A stretch of 32,565 nt of DNA, taken from positions 1-32,565 of the forward strand of contig JAFAPR010000213.1 in the NCBI GenBank assembly GCA_019247075.1, written 5' to 3'. Below the pieces are notes generated by a model that was not told where the DNA came from, ran no database searches, and saw only the letters and a list, made by a program, of their open reading frames with translations. Within the stretch, counting starts at the first letter, position 1. Every line of letters starts with the position of its first letter. Made by a program: the position numbers and the translations under genes. Source of the DNA: Solirubrobacterales bacterium. GTDB taxonomy: Bacteria > Actinomycetota > Thermoleophilia > Solirubrobacterales > Solirubrobacteraceae. Below are positions 1-8,006 of the stretch, in pieces.

Positions 1-77
1 ACGACTGCTGGGTGATTCCGAAGTCGGCGAAGCATCCGGTGCTCGGGCACCTGTTCATGAACCACTTCCTGGAGATG
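1..77 (+). repeat. Inverted repeat arm, identical to 10554-10630 on the other strand
   Basis: Bases 1-77 match the reverse complement of 10554-10630 without a mismatch; similarity continues to about base 290 at lower identity. Both arms lie in PotD-like coding sequence. The repeat may extend left of the window, because the paralogue at 10338-11615 is over 1.2 kb long. Confidence 0.9.
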
Positions 78-296
78 GAGAGCGCGATCGAGAACTTCCG
101 CGACGTGGGCTATCAGACGATGCTCAAGGACCTGACCATCGACAAGCTCAAGGCCGCCAATGTGGCGAAGCCGCAGGAGATCGAGATGGCGTTCTCACCA
201 CCCGCGTTCCAGAACAACGGCATCCCGATTCCGACTTGGAACAGCCACCAGCTGACGTGGATCGAACAGGAGTTCACACGGCTTACCGCGGCTTGA
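1..296 (+). CDS. PotD-like ABC transporter substrate-binding protein, C-terminal fragment (cut by window start)
   Basis: The open frame runs into the left edge, so only the last ~98 residues are visible (frame begins at base 3, reading D-C-W-V-I-P). It is recognised by near identity to the end of the complete PotD-like lipoprotein at 10338-11615: the segments VIPKSAKHPVLGHLFMNHFL and KPQEIEMAFSPPAFQN are shared. The family binds polyamines or related cations outside the membrane and passes them to an ABC permease; no permease or ATPase of that system is in view. The amidohydrolase gene follows within about 60 bases on the same strand, suggesting co-transcription. The first 77 bases are identical to the other copy and the rest is roughly 90 percent identical by eye, so the two are recent paralogues or under gene conversion. 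Confidence 0.85.
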   Translation, partial: DCWVIPKSAKHPVLGHLFMNHFLEMESAIENFRDVGYQTMLKDLTIDKLKAANVAKPQEIEMAFSPPAFQNNGIPIPTWNSHQLTWIEQEFTRLTAA

Positions 297-357
297 CGTC
301 GTAGCGGGAAACAGATCCTCGCTAGCAGTGGCCGTAGGATCGGATCGCGCGACCCGG

Positions 358-1473
358 GTGACCCGCTCCGGGGAGCCCGGTCGGACCGGCTGGGTCTCCC
401 ATGAGCGCTATCTGTGGCATGACACCGGTAGCGGAGCGGGTTTCCTCGAGGCCGGCGGATGGCTCGAGCCACTCGCGCACGTCGAGAGCGTGGCGACGAA
501 GCGTCGCTTTCAGAACCTCGTCGAGATCAGCGGCCTGCGACGAAAGCTGACCGAGATACTGCCTCGTCCGGCGACGAGGGAGCAGCTGCTAGCAGTGCAC
601 ACGGCGCAGTACGTCGCCCGGATCGAAGAGCTGAGTGCCGGCCGCGGCGGGGACGCGGGAGACGGGACGACGCCGTTCGGACGAGGCGGGTTCGAGATCG
701 CACAGCTGGCGGCGGGCGGGGCAGTCAGTGCGGTGGAGGCTGTCTTCAGCGGCGAGGTCGACAACGTCTACGCGCTCGTTCGGCCGCCTGGGCATCATGG
801 CCTGGCGGATCGCGGAATGGGGTTCTGCGTCTTCAACAACGCGGCGATCGCAATACGCCACCTCCAACGCACGACGGCGATCGATCGGATCGCGGTCGTG
901 GACTGGGACGTGCACCACGGCAACGGCACGCAGGAAATCTTCTACGAGGATCCCCGCGTGCTCGTGATCTCGGTCCATCAGGACCGCTGCTACCCGCCCG
1001 ACTCGGGGCTGATAGAGGAGCGCGGCTCCGGGGCCGGGGTGGGAGCCAACGTCAACGTCCCGCTGCCGCCCGGATCGGGGCACGAGGCTTACCTCGAGGC
1101 GTTCGGCCGCGTCGTGATCCCCGCGCTGCGCCGCTTTGACCCGCAGCTCGTCGTCGTCTCGAGCGGCTTCGACGCCAGCGTGTACGACCCCCTCGGCCGG
1201 ATGCTCCTGCACTCCGACAGCTACCGGCTGCTCACGGGGATGCTGCTCGAGGCGACCGGGGGCCGCCTGGCGCTGATACACGAGGGCGGCTACAGCGAGT
1301 TCTACGTCCCATTCTGCGGGCTCGCCGTGGTCGAGGCCCTGACTGGAACGCGGACAGGAGTCGAGGATCCCTTCCTGGAGGACGTCAAAACGCTGCCGGG
1401 GCAGCAGCTGACCTCGGCTCAGCAGGAGGCGATCGACGCCGTCGCGGCGGTGGTGGCCGGCATCCGCGGTTGA
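358..1473 (+). CDS. Class II histone deacetylase / acetylpolyamine amidohydrolase-like enzyme
   Basis: Zinc hydrolase of the arginase/deacetylase fold; bacterial members remove acyl groups from acetylated polyamines or other N-acyl amines in the cytoplasm. With a GTG start at 358 (371 aa), family signatures are RPPGHH at ~142-147 (catalytic His pair), GFCVFNN, DWDVHHGNGTQ at ~182 (metal ligands D184 and H186), SSGFDAS (third ligand D272) and HEGGY (transition-state Tyr ~312). The frame also allows GTG at 328. I prefer 358 because relatives begin just before the RTGWVSHERYLWHD segment; neither start has a clear Shine-Dalgarno site, and the ATG at 401 is out of frame. It lies between a PotD-like gene and the HpaB gene (58 bases on), so an N-acyl amine or N-acyl breakdown product is a likely substrate. 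The exact substrate is unknown. Confidence 0.9.
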   Translation: MTRSGEPGRTGWVSHERYLWHDTGSGAGFLEAGGWLEPLAHVESVATKRRFQNLVEISGLRRKLTEILPRPATREQLLAVHTAQYVARIEELSAGRGGDAGDGTTPFGRGGFEIAQLAAGGAVSAVEAVFSGEVDNVYALVRPPGHHGLADRGMGFCVFNNAAIAIRHLQRTTAIDRIAVVDWDVHHGNGTQEIFYEDPRVLVISVHQDRCYPPDSGLIEERGSGAGVGANVNVPLPPGSGHEAYLEAFGRVVIPALRRFDPQLVVVSSGFDASVYDPLGRMLLHSDSYRLLTGMLLEATGGRLALIHEGGYSEFYVPFCGLAVVEALTGTRTGVEDPFLEDVKTLPGQQLTSAQQEAIDAVAAVVAGIRG

Positions 1474-1531
1474 AGCCACGATGACCGTCTGCGAGAATAG
1501 TGGGAAAAGATAACCGCAGTATGGGAAACCG

Positions 1532-3019
1532 ATGATCAGGACCGGCGACGAATACCGAGACTCGATCCGTGACGGGCGCGAGGTGTGGATCGACGCCGAG
1601 CGGGTCGAGGACGTGCCCGCGCATCCGGCATTTAGGCCAATCGTCGATGCGCGCGCGCGGGTCTACGACCTCGCCCACGAGGACGCCACTCACGAGCTGA
1701 TGTCCTATGTCGACCCCGAGACCGGCGAGCGCTGCCCCGTCGCAGCCAAGCTGCCGCTCACCAAGTCCGACTGGTACGCCAAGCGAACGGCCGTGGACAA
1801 GGTGCTCGATGATGTCGGCGGGATCATCACCCGCGTCGGAGACGAGACGGTCGGCGAGATGTGGTCGCTGTACGACGGCCAGGATGTGCTCAATGAGATC
1901 AACCCCGCGTTCTCGGATCACATCCGCGATCAGGTGCATCAGCTCGCCCGGTCGGACACCTTCCACGTCTCTGGGAACACCGACCCCAAGGGCGATCGCA
2001 GCAAACGCCCCCAGGACCAGGATCCCGACGTGCTCTTGCACCTCGTAAACGAGACCAAGGACGGGATCATCGTGCGGGGCGCGAAGTTCGAGACGGCGGC
2101 CGCATACGCCAATCAGGCCTTCATCAAGCCGACGATCGCCGACTGGGGCACCGCCGAGCTCTCGGACTACGCGGTCGGCTTTCTTGCCGACATGGCCGCC
2201 CCGGGGATCAAGCACATCTGCCGCTCATCGTTCGCGGGCCGCGGATCCGACGCAGACTATCCGATGTCAAACCGCTTCGATGAGATCGACACCATGATCG
2301 TCTTCGACGACGTCGAGATCCCGTGGGAGAACGTCTTCTTCTACCGGCACACGCGCGCCGCCGCGTTCATCCGCGCGACGCTGCACCGCTACAGCATGTT
2401 CCCGTTCGTGCAGCGCCACCTGCGCTTCGCCGACCTGCTGGTCGGAGTCGCGTACACCAATGTCACGCAGACCGGGGTCAAGATACACCAGGGAGTACGC
2501 GAGAAGCTGGCCGAGCTCGTGTGCTACCGGGAAGGAATCAACGCGCACCTGACCGCAGCGATCGAGACAGCCGACGTCAGCCCGGCCGGGCTACTAATGC
2601 CCAACCCGGCGCTGCTGTACACCGGCCGCGTGCTCGCCTGTTCACAGCTACCGGCGATGATGCACCTGGCGCGCGATCTGTGTGGCGGCCAGCTCTGCGT
2701 AACCCCCAACGCCGATTCGTTTGCGGACCCCGAGACGGGCAGGTGGCTGAACAAGTACCTGGCGATCGGTGACACCGACGCGGAGGACCGGCGCCGCCTC
2801 TTGGCGTTCGCGCGCGACCTGCTCAACTCCGACTACGCCGGTCACCGGCTTACCTTCCAGCTGTTCGCCCAGTCGCCCGCGTTCGCGCACTTGCTCGCTG
2901 TCTACAACAACTATGACTTCGCCGGGCCGGCGGAGCTCGTGCGGCGCTACGCCGGCCTGAGCGGCTCGGTGAGCGAGGGCCGCGACGCACCGTTGGCGAC
3001 CCCCGCCGCGGGGTCGTGA
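1532..3019 (+). CDS. 4-hydroxyphenylacetate 3-hydroxylase (HpaB/PvcC) family flavin-dependent monooxygenase
   Basis: 495 aa, the full length of the HpaB oxygenase family, which uses FADH2 supplied by a separate reductase to hydroxylate aromatic or heteroaromatic rings (a few relatives are dehydratases). Family signatures include SNRFDEIDTMIVFDDVEIPW (~250-270), the helical KIHQGVREKLAELVCYREG segment (~315-335) and a C-terminal DLCGGQLCVTP region. No HpaC-type flavin reductase is visible, so FADH2 must come from elsewhere. The stop overlaps the GTG start of the HutI-like gene (GTGA, 3016-3019), indicating translational coupling. In this context ring hydroxylation ahead of hydrolytic opening is the likely role; phenylacetate itself is not supported because no ring-cleavage dioxygenase is nearby. 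Confidence 0.9.
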   Translation: MIRTGDEYRDSIRDGREVWIDAERVEDVPAHPAFRPIVDARARVYDLAHEDATHELMSYVDPETGERCPVAAKLPLTKSDWYAKRTAVDKVLDDVGGIITRVGDETVGEMWSLYDGQDVLNEINPAFSDHIRDQVHQLARSDTFHVSGNTDPKGDRSKRPQDQDPDVLLHLVNETKDGIIVRGAKFETAAAYANQAFIKPTIADWGTAELSDYAVGFLADMAAPGIKHICRSSFAGRGSDADYPMSNRFDEIDTMIVFDDVEIPWENVFFYRHTRAAAFIRATLHRYSMFPFVQRHLRFADLLVGVAYTNVTQTGVKIHQGVREKLAELVCYREGINAHLTAAIETADVSPAGLLMPNPALLYTGRVLACSQLPAMMHLARDLCGGQLCVTPNADSFADPETGRWLNKYLAIGDTDAEDRRRLLAFARDLLNSDYAGHRLTFQLFAQSPAFAHLLAVYNNYDFAGPAELVRRYAGLSGSVSEGRDAPLATPAAGS

Positions 3020-4290
3020 GCGATCTCAACCTTCTCCATGCCGCTCAGCTCGCGCGCGTCACGGACCGCGGCGCGGCCCGCCGGGGGGACGAGCAGCGAG
3101 AGCTCGACCTGATCGCCGACGGCGGGGTAGCAGTCAGAGCAGGTCGGATCGCCGCCGCGGGCACGACGGAGCAGATCCTCAGCGAGTGGGACGATGAGGT
3201 GCCGACGCTCGATTTGACGGGCAAAACCGTGCTGCCGGGCCTGATCGAGTGCCACTCGCACCCGCTGTTTGCGGGCAGTCGTCACGCCGAGTACTCAAGG
3301 CGCCTGGGCGGCGCCTCGCTTGAAGAGGTGGTGCGCGAGGGTGGCGGCATCTGGGCGACGGTGACGGCCACGCGCAGCGCCGCCGACACGGACCTGATCC
3401 GGCAGCTCGAGGGCGCGTACCGCAGGATCCTCGCCGGGGGTGTGACCACGCTCGAGGTCAAGTCGGGCTACGGACTCACCCCCGAACACGAGCTGCACCA
3501 GCTCGCGCTGCTCGATCGCAGCCGCGAGCTGACACCGCTGAGCTTGGTCGTCTCGTTCCTGGGCGCGCACGTCGTCCCGGCTGGGATCGACGCCGATGCC
3601 TACACCGAGGAGGTCGCGTCAATGCTGCCCGTCGTGCTCGAGCAGGGAGTTGCCGCGTTCCACGACCTCACCTGCGAGCACGGGCTGTTCACGCCGCAGC
3701 AGGCCGGGCGGCTGCTCGCCCGCTCGCGAGAGCTCGGCATCCCGACGAAGGTGCACGCAGATGCATGGGCCTCCTCCGAGGGATGGAGGACGGCGGTGGC
3801 TGGCGGCGCCGTCTCGGCCGAGCACCTCACCTACACGCCCGATGAAGAGATCCTCGACGCGGGCTGGACCGACACGGTGGCGGTATTGCTACCTCAGGCC
3901 GAGCTCGTGTACATGACCGAGCGGCGCGCGAACGCCCGCCTTCTGGTTGGGCGACGAGTGCCCGTCTCGATCGCAACCGACTACTGCTCCTCAATCCACG
4001 CGACGTCCTTGACGACCACGCTGGGGATCGCCGCACCGTGGTTCAGGCTCACCCCCGCCGAGGTGCTCGTTGGCGCGACTCTGAACGCCGCCTACGCGCT
4101 CGGCCTGCAGCGTGATCGAGGCTCAGTCGACACGGGCAAGCGTGCCGATTTGACGATCCTCGGCGTAGAGCACCCCGAGGAACTCTTCCTTGCTGTCGGT
4201 CAGCGGGTCGTGGACGGCGTGGTGATTGCCGGCGTCCCCGTCGACGGGCTTGGCGCCGAGACCAGCCCGAACTCCCCGGAGGTCAGATGA
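3016..4290 (+). CDS. HutI (imidazolonepropionase)-like amidohydrolase
   Basis: 424 aa metal-dependent amidohydrolase closest to imidazolonepropionase, which opens the imidazolone ring in histidine breakdown. Shared signatures are LPGLIECHSHPLFAGSR (metal ligands H80, H82), EVKSGYGL, FLGAHVVP, metal ligand H247 in KVHADA, H270 in AVSAEHL, and D322 in IATDY. Two active-site differences stand out: HutI has HADE where this has HADA (the acidic residue is missing), and HutI ATDFNPGS is here ATDYCSS. It therefore probably hydrolyses a related cyclic amide rather than imidazolonepropionate, and no hutH, hutU or hutG is nearby. It overlaps the upstream gene by four bases and the downstream RidA-like gene by four (ATGA at 4287), in the middle of a tight operon. 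Confidence 0.85.
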   Translation: MSDLNLLHAAQLARVTDRGAARRGDEQRELDLIADGGVAVRAGRIAAAGTTEQILSEWDDEVPTLDLTGKTVLPGLIECHSHPLFAGSRHAEYSRRLGGASLEEVVREGGGIWATVTATRSAADTDLIRQLEGAYRRILAGGVTTLEVKSGYGLTPEHELHQLALLDRSRELTPLSLVVSFLGAHVVPAGIDADAYTEEVASMLPVVLEQGVAAFHDLTCEHGLFTPQQAGRLLARSRELGIPTKVHADAWASSEGWRTAVAGGAVSAEHLTYTPDEEILDAGWTDTVAVLLPQAELVYMTERRANARLLVGRRVPVSIATDYCSSIHATSLTTTLGIAAPWFRLTPAEVLVGATLNAAYALGLQRDRGSVDTGKRADLTILGVEHPEELFLAVGQRVVDGVVIAGVPVDGLGAETSPNSPEVR

Positions 4291-4709
4291 GCCACACTCG
4301 CATCAGAAAATTCAACACCCAGGACGTCTATCGCGGCCAGCAATTTGATAACGACTTCTGCAACGCTGTCGTGGCGGATAACCTCGTGTTTCTGCGCGGA
4401 CAGGTGGGCATGGATCTCGACACAAACGAGTCGGTGGGAATTGGCGATCCCGCGGCGCAGGCGGAGAAGGCAATGTCGAACATCGAGATGCTGCTCGGCG
4501 AGGCCGGGGCACGCCTTGAGGACATCTGCAAGCTCGTCGTGTATGTGACAGACGTGCGCTATCGCGAGCCCGTCTACCAGGTGATCGGACGCTGGCTGCA
4601 CGGCGTCTACCCCTGCTCGACCGGGGTGGTGGTCAGCGGTCTCGCTCGCCGCGAGTGGCTGGTCGAGATCGACGCGACCGCGGTGATCCCGCGCGAGCGG
4701 ATGGAGTGA
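4287..4709 (+). CDS. RidA/YjgF/UK114 family protein
   Basis: 140 aa, the family length; members form trimers and the RidA branch hydrolyses reactive enamine/imine intermediates to ketones. The sequence has the family core (NLVFLRGQVG, AMSNIEMLLGEAGARLEDICK, LVEIDATAVIP). The catalytic arginine of canonical RidA, in the PARSC segment of the E. coli protein, aligns with Ser in PCSTG here, so canonical imine deaminase activity is doubtful; the Glu of VEIDATA is kept. Several arginine-lacking Rid subfamilies sit in catabolic operons as hydrolases. Coupled to the HutI-like gene by ATGA and four bases before the amine oxidase, it may process an unstable intermediate of either. Confidence 0.9.
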   Translation: MSHTRIRKFNTQDVYRGQQFDNDFCNAVVADNLVFLRGQVGMDLDTNESVGIGDPAAQAEKAMSNIEMLLGEAGARLEDICKLVVYVTDVRYREPVYQVIGRWLHGVYPCSTGVVVSGLARREWLVEIDATAVIPRERME

Positions 4710-4713
4710 CGCG

Positions 4714-6669
4714 GTGACCGAGTCAAAGCTCGCCGAGCAAGCGGCTGCTGCCACGGCGAACGTCAATCCGCACCCGCTCGATCCGCTGACGGGCCCGGAG
4801 CTGCGTCGCGCGGCGGCGCTCGCGCTCGCACGCTGCCGAGATCGCACGATGGCGCGGGTGATCGAAGTTTCGCTGCACGAGCCGGACAAGTCGGAGCTGC
4901 TGCCCTGGACTGCACAGAACGGCGAGCTCGGGCGCGAGGCGTGGGTGGTTGTGCTGGACCGACGCGAGGGGTCGACCATCGAATTGGTCGTCTCGCTGGA
5001 CGACGACGCCGTTGTCAGCGAGCGAGAGCTCCGCGGCGTTCAGCCAGCGATCACCCTATGGGAATTCCAGGAATGCGAGCAGGTGGTCCGCCACGATCCC
5101 GGGTTTCAGGAAGCGCTTCGCCGTCGCGGAGTCACCGACTTTGATCTCGTGACCGTCGAGGCGTGGGGCATGGGCACGCATCGGGACCCCGACGAACGCC
5201 ATCTACGGCTCGCCTGGACTCCTTGCTGGGTTCGCGAGGACCCCAGTGACAATCCGTACGCCCATCCGATCGACGGGCTGTTCGCGATCGTAGACCTAAA
5301 CGCGATGGCCGTGATCCGAATCGAGGATCATGGTGTCGCCCCGATCCCTAAGGCGTCCGGTCGGTATTTGCCTGGCGCGACCGGACTGCCGCTGAGACCG
5401 GGACTCCTGCCCCTCGAAATCAGTCAACCGCAGGGGCCAAGCTTCCACGTTGACGGTTGGGAGGTCTCCTGGCAGAAGTGGCGCTTCCGCGTCGGCTTCA
5501 CCTCGCGCGAGGGACTGGTCCTTCATCAGATCACCTATGAGGATCGGGGGCGGGGGCGTGTTCGGCCAATCATCTACCGCGCCTCGTACGTTGAGCTTGT
5601 GGTGCCCTACGGGGATCCGGGCCCGAGCGGTTACCGCAAGAACGCGTTCGACATCGGCGAGTATGGCGTGGGCGCGTTTGCCAACTCGCTCGAGCGGGGG
5701 TGCGATTGCCTCGGGGAGATCCATTACTTCGACGTCGATCTCTGCGACGATCGCGGGGAGCCGTTCACGATCAAGAACGCCGTCTGCCTGCACGAGGAGG
5801 ACTTCGGCCTGGGCTGGAAGCATTACGACAGCCCCACCGACCACGCCGAGGCCCGGCGAATGCGGCGGCTGGTCGTCTCGTTCATCGTCACCCTCGGCAA
5901 CTACGAGTACGCCTTCTACTGGTACCTCTGCCAGGACGGCACGATCGAGAGCGAGGTCAAGGCCACCGGCATCGTGCTCACCCGTGGTCCTGCTCCCTAC
6001 GGCGACCCGTACGGCGTGACCGTCGCGCGAGGCTTGGTGGCACCCCATCATCAGCACTTCTTCTGCGCGCGCCTGGATATGCAGATCGACGGGGCGCGCA
6101 ACTCGGTGTACGAGGTGAACACCGCAGCTGTCGAGGGACGTGAAGCTAATCCGTACGGTAATGCCTTTACGCCGGTTTACACTCGGTTGGAACGGGAGGT
6201 GGAGGCTCACAGAAGCGTCAACCCGTTCACCGGACGCTACTGGGTGGTCAGCAACGACCTAGTGCATAACTCGCTGGGTGAGCCGGTCGGATACAAGTTG
6301 GTGCCCGGCAACACTGTGCCACCGTTCGCTACCGATGACGCCGACGTTATCCGGCGAGCCCCGTTCCTGCGCCACAACGTGTGGGTAACTCGCTACGATC
6401 GGCGGCAGCGCTTCCCCGCCGGCGAATACCCCAACCAGCACCCCGGCGGTGCCGGGTTGCCAGACTACCAACGCGCAGATCGACCGATAGTCGACGACGA
6501 CATCGTGCTCTGGTATGCGTATGGGATGCTCCACATCTCGCGACCGGAGGACTGGCCGGTGATGCCGGTCGAGCGCGCCGGATTCATGCTCAAGCCCACT
6601 GGGTTCTTCGACCGCAACCCGGCTATCGACGTTCCCCCGTCGTCTGATCACAACCAGAATCGGCATTAG
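4714..6669 (+). CDS. Copper-containing (topaquinone) primary amine oxidase
   Basis: 651 aa, close to actinobacterial phenylethylamine/histamine oxidases (~640 aa). The enzyme converts R-CH2-NH2, O2 and water to aldehyde, ammonia and H2O2 using copper and a self-made topaquinone. All hallmarks are present: catalytic base D313 in DIGEYGVG, topaquinone-precursor Y397 in TLGNYEY, copper ligands H446 and H448 in HHQHF, and third ligand H607 in MLHISRPEDWPVMP. There is no signal peptide, so it acts in the cytoplasm. The GTG start is four bases after the RidA-like stop, making this the last gene of the operon. The substrate (aryl-ethylamine, histamine or polyamine) cannot be decided from sequence; the flanking PotD-like and HutI-like genes favour a polar or imidazole amine. 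Confidence 0.95.
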   Translation: MTESKLAEQAAAATANVNPHPLDPLTGPELRRAAALALARCRDRTMARVIEVSLHEPDKSELLPWTAQNGELGREAWVVVLDRREGSTIELVVSLDDDAVVSERELRGVQPAITLWEFQECEQVVRHDPGFQEALRRRGVTDFDLVTVEAWGMGTHRDPDERHLRLAWTPCWVREDPSDNPYAHPIDGLFAIVDLNAMAVIRIEDHGVAPIPKASGRYLPGATGLPLRPGLLPLEISQPQGPSFHVDGWEVSWQKWRFRVGFTSREGLVLHQITYEDRGRGRVRPIIYRASYVELVVPYGDPGPSGYRKNAFDIGEYGVGAFANSLERGCDCLGEIHYFDVDLCDDRGEPFTIKNAVCLHEEDFGLGWKHYDSPTDHAEARRMRRLVVSFIVTLGNYEYAFYWYLCQDGTIESEVKATGIVLTRGPAPYGDPYGVTVARGLVAPHHQHFFCARLDMQIDGARNSVYEVNTAAVEGREANPYGNAFTPVYTRLEREVEAHRSVNPFTGRYWVVSNDLVHNSLGEPVGYKLVPGNTVPPFATDDADVIRRAPFLRHNVWVTRYDRRQRFPAGEYPNQHPGGAGLPDYQRADRPIVDDDIVLWYAYGMLHISRPEDWPVMPVERAGFMLKPTGFFDRNPAIDVPPSSDHNQNRH

Positions 6670-6692
6670 GCCTGAGCACGGCGTAGGCCTAA
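6666..6692. repeat. Inverted repeat straddling the amine oxidase stop codon
   Basis: TTAGGCCT (6666-6673) and AGGCCTAA (6685-6692) are perfect reverse complements separated by 11 bases; the TAG stop lies inside the left arm. It could be a hairpin that helps end the operon transcript or protects its 3' end, but no T-run follows, so a classical intrinsic terminator is not supported. Confidence 0.5.
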
Positions 6693-7072
6693 AACGAGTG
6701 TCGCTTACGGGTTTGAGCCACGCATCGCGGGCCGCCCCACGGCTGCGCCCGAGCGCCCTCACGACGCAAGGCCGCCTCGCTCCCGCGCGAGCGCGATACC
6801 GCCCCGCGGCGTGCCCTGCGTACGGGTTAGGTGATCGCCGTGGCAATCGGGATCCACCATTTTGGCTGAGGGGCTGCGATCTGCGTCTCCGCCCGCACCG
6901 GGGCCATCAGCCTCGCGACCCGTCCTGATCATCGGCTTCGCGCTGCGCAATCCAAGCGCGCGTGGGTGCCGACACAGCCCAAGCACGCCAACCGCAACGC
7001 ACCGCTAAGCGCCCCACCCGAAAATGTGCTTGCCTTGCCACTGGCGCTCGGCGGGGAACTAGCCTAGGCGGC
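6693..7072. other. Intergenic region before the IclR gene, no gene supported
   Basis: About 380 bases with no convincing coding frame on either strand. It must contain the promoter of the IclR-type regulator, but I see no clear -35/-10 pair. A CCGAGCGCCCTC stretch near 6750 resembles half of the palindromes found at 14143 and 14274, which may be chance in GC-rich DNA. Confidence 0.5.
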
Positions 7073-7879
7073 ATGCCGCGACCGAGGAGAGCGGAAGGGC
7101 CGGAGACGCCCAAGGTGCTCGGGAGGGCGTTGCGCGTGCTCGAAGCGTTCGACGAACACTCTCCGCAGTGGTCGGAGGCGGGGCTTCGGCGTGAGCTTGG
7201 TCTGCCGTCATCGACACTCAATCGCATCCTGCGCGTGTTGGAGAGCAACGGCTACGTGCTGCGTCGAGAGGACGGGCAGTACCGATTGGGACTCGCAGCC
7301 ATCCGTCTTGGCAATCGCGCAACCGAGTCCTTGGATCTGGCAGCCATGCTCGACTCGCTTATCCGCGAAGTCGCCCGGGAGGCGAAGGAGCTGACGCTGC
7401 TCGCCGTCCCAGACTTCTCGGCCGGCAAAGCGACCTACATCGCGGTCGGTGAATCCACAAGCCGGCTGCGGGTGACTGCGGAGGTGGGGACATCAGTACC
7501 GTTGACCGCGGGCGCGACAGCCAGGGTCTTGCTGGCCTTCCAGCCACAAACCGTGATCGATACGGTGCTCGAGCGTCCGCTGCAGCGGATCGCGAATGGC
7601 ACTTTGACCGAGCCGGATGTTGTGCGAGCGCGTCTGGAGAAGGCTCGCCAGCAGGGCTGGACGATGAGCTGGGAGGAGACCTACGACGGAGCCTGGGCGG
7701 TCGCCACGCCAGTACTCGGCGACGACGGGAAGACCGCGTTTGCGTCCATCGGCGTAGCGTCTCCGATCACCCGTCATACGAAGAAACTGGAGGCCGACAT
7801 CCGGAGGCTCGCGCTCGATGCTGCCTTTCGCGCGCGTGGCGCGCTCGGGTACACCAACGTCGACGCTGCTTTCGGTTAG
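7073..7879 (+). CDS. IclR family transcriptional regulator
   Basis: 268 aa from ATG 7073; the frame is open further upstream, but homology (VLGRALRVLEAFDEHSP) begins just after this ATG. The N-terminal winged helix-turn-helix spans about residues 12-75 (LRRELGLPSSTLNRILRVLE, then YVLRREDGQYRLG), followed by the IclR effector domain with VPLTAGATARVLLAF and GVASPITRH. IclR proteins usually control catabolic operons next to them and respond to a pathway substrate or intermediate. It lies between the amine oxidase operon and the convergent amine dehydrogenase gene, so it is the obvious candidate regulator of the island. Whether it activates or represses is not visible. Confidence 0.93.
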   Translation: MPRPRRAEGPETPKVLGRALRVLEAFDEHSPQWSEAGLRRELGLPSSTLNRILRVLESNGYVLRREDGQYRLGLAAIRLGNRATESLDLAAMLDSLIREVAREAKELTLLAVPDFSAGKATYIAVGESTSRLRVTAEVGTSVPLTAGATARVLLAFQPQTVIDTVLERPLQRIANGTLTEPDVVRARLEKARQQGWTMSWEETYDGAWAVATPVLGDDGKTAFASIGVASPITRHTKKLEADIRRLALDAAFRARGALGYTNVDAAFG

Positions 7880-8006
7880 CGCTGTGGATGCGTTGTTTTA
7901 CCGGAACTTCCCGCTGGCATCCATCGCTCGAGCACCCCGGCCAACTGCACTGAGATGACGCGCGCGTCACTCGTCGGTTCTCCGAGCCTGCTTGGCGCCC
8001 GGCTGA

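Noticed and set aside
589-1479. A 296-codon - strand frame opposite the deacetylase-like gene
   Set aside because: The + strand encodes all catalytic motifs of the family; the antisense frame has none.
3016-4290. Calling this gene hutI and the island a histidine utilisation operon
   Set aside because: The HADE acidic residue is absent, the metal-loop motif differs, and hutH, hutU and hutG/hutF are not present.
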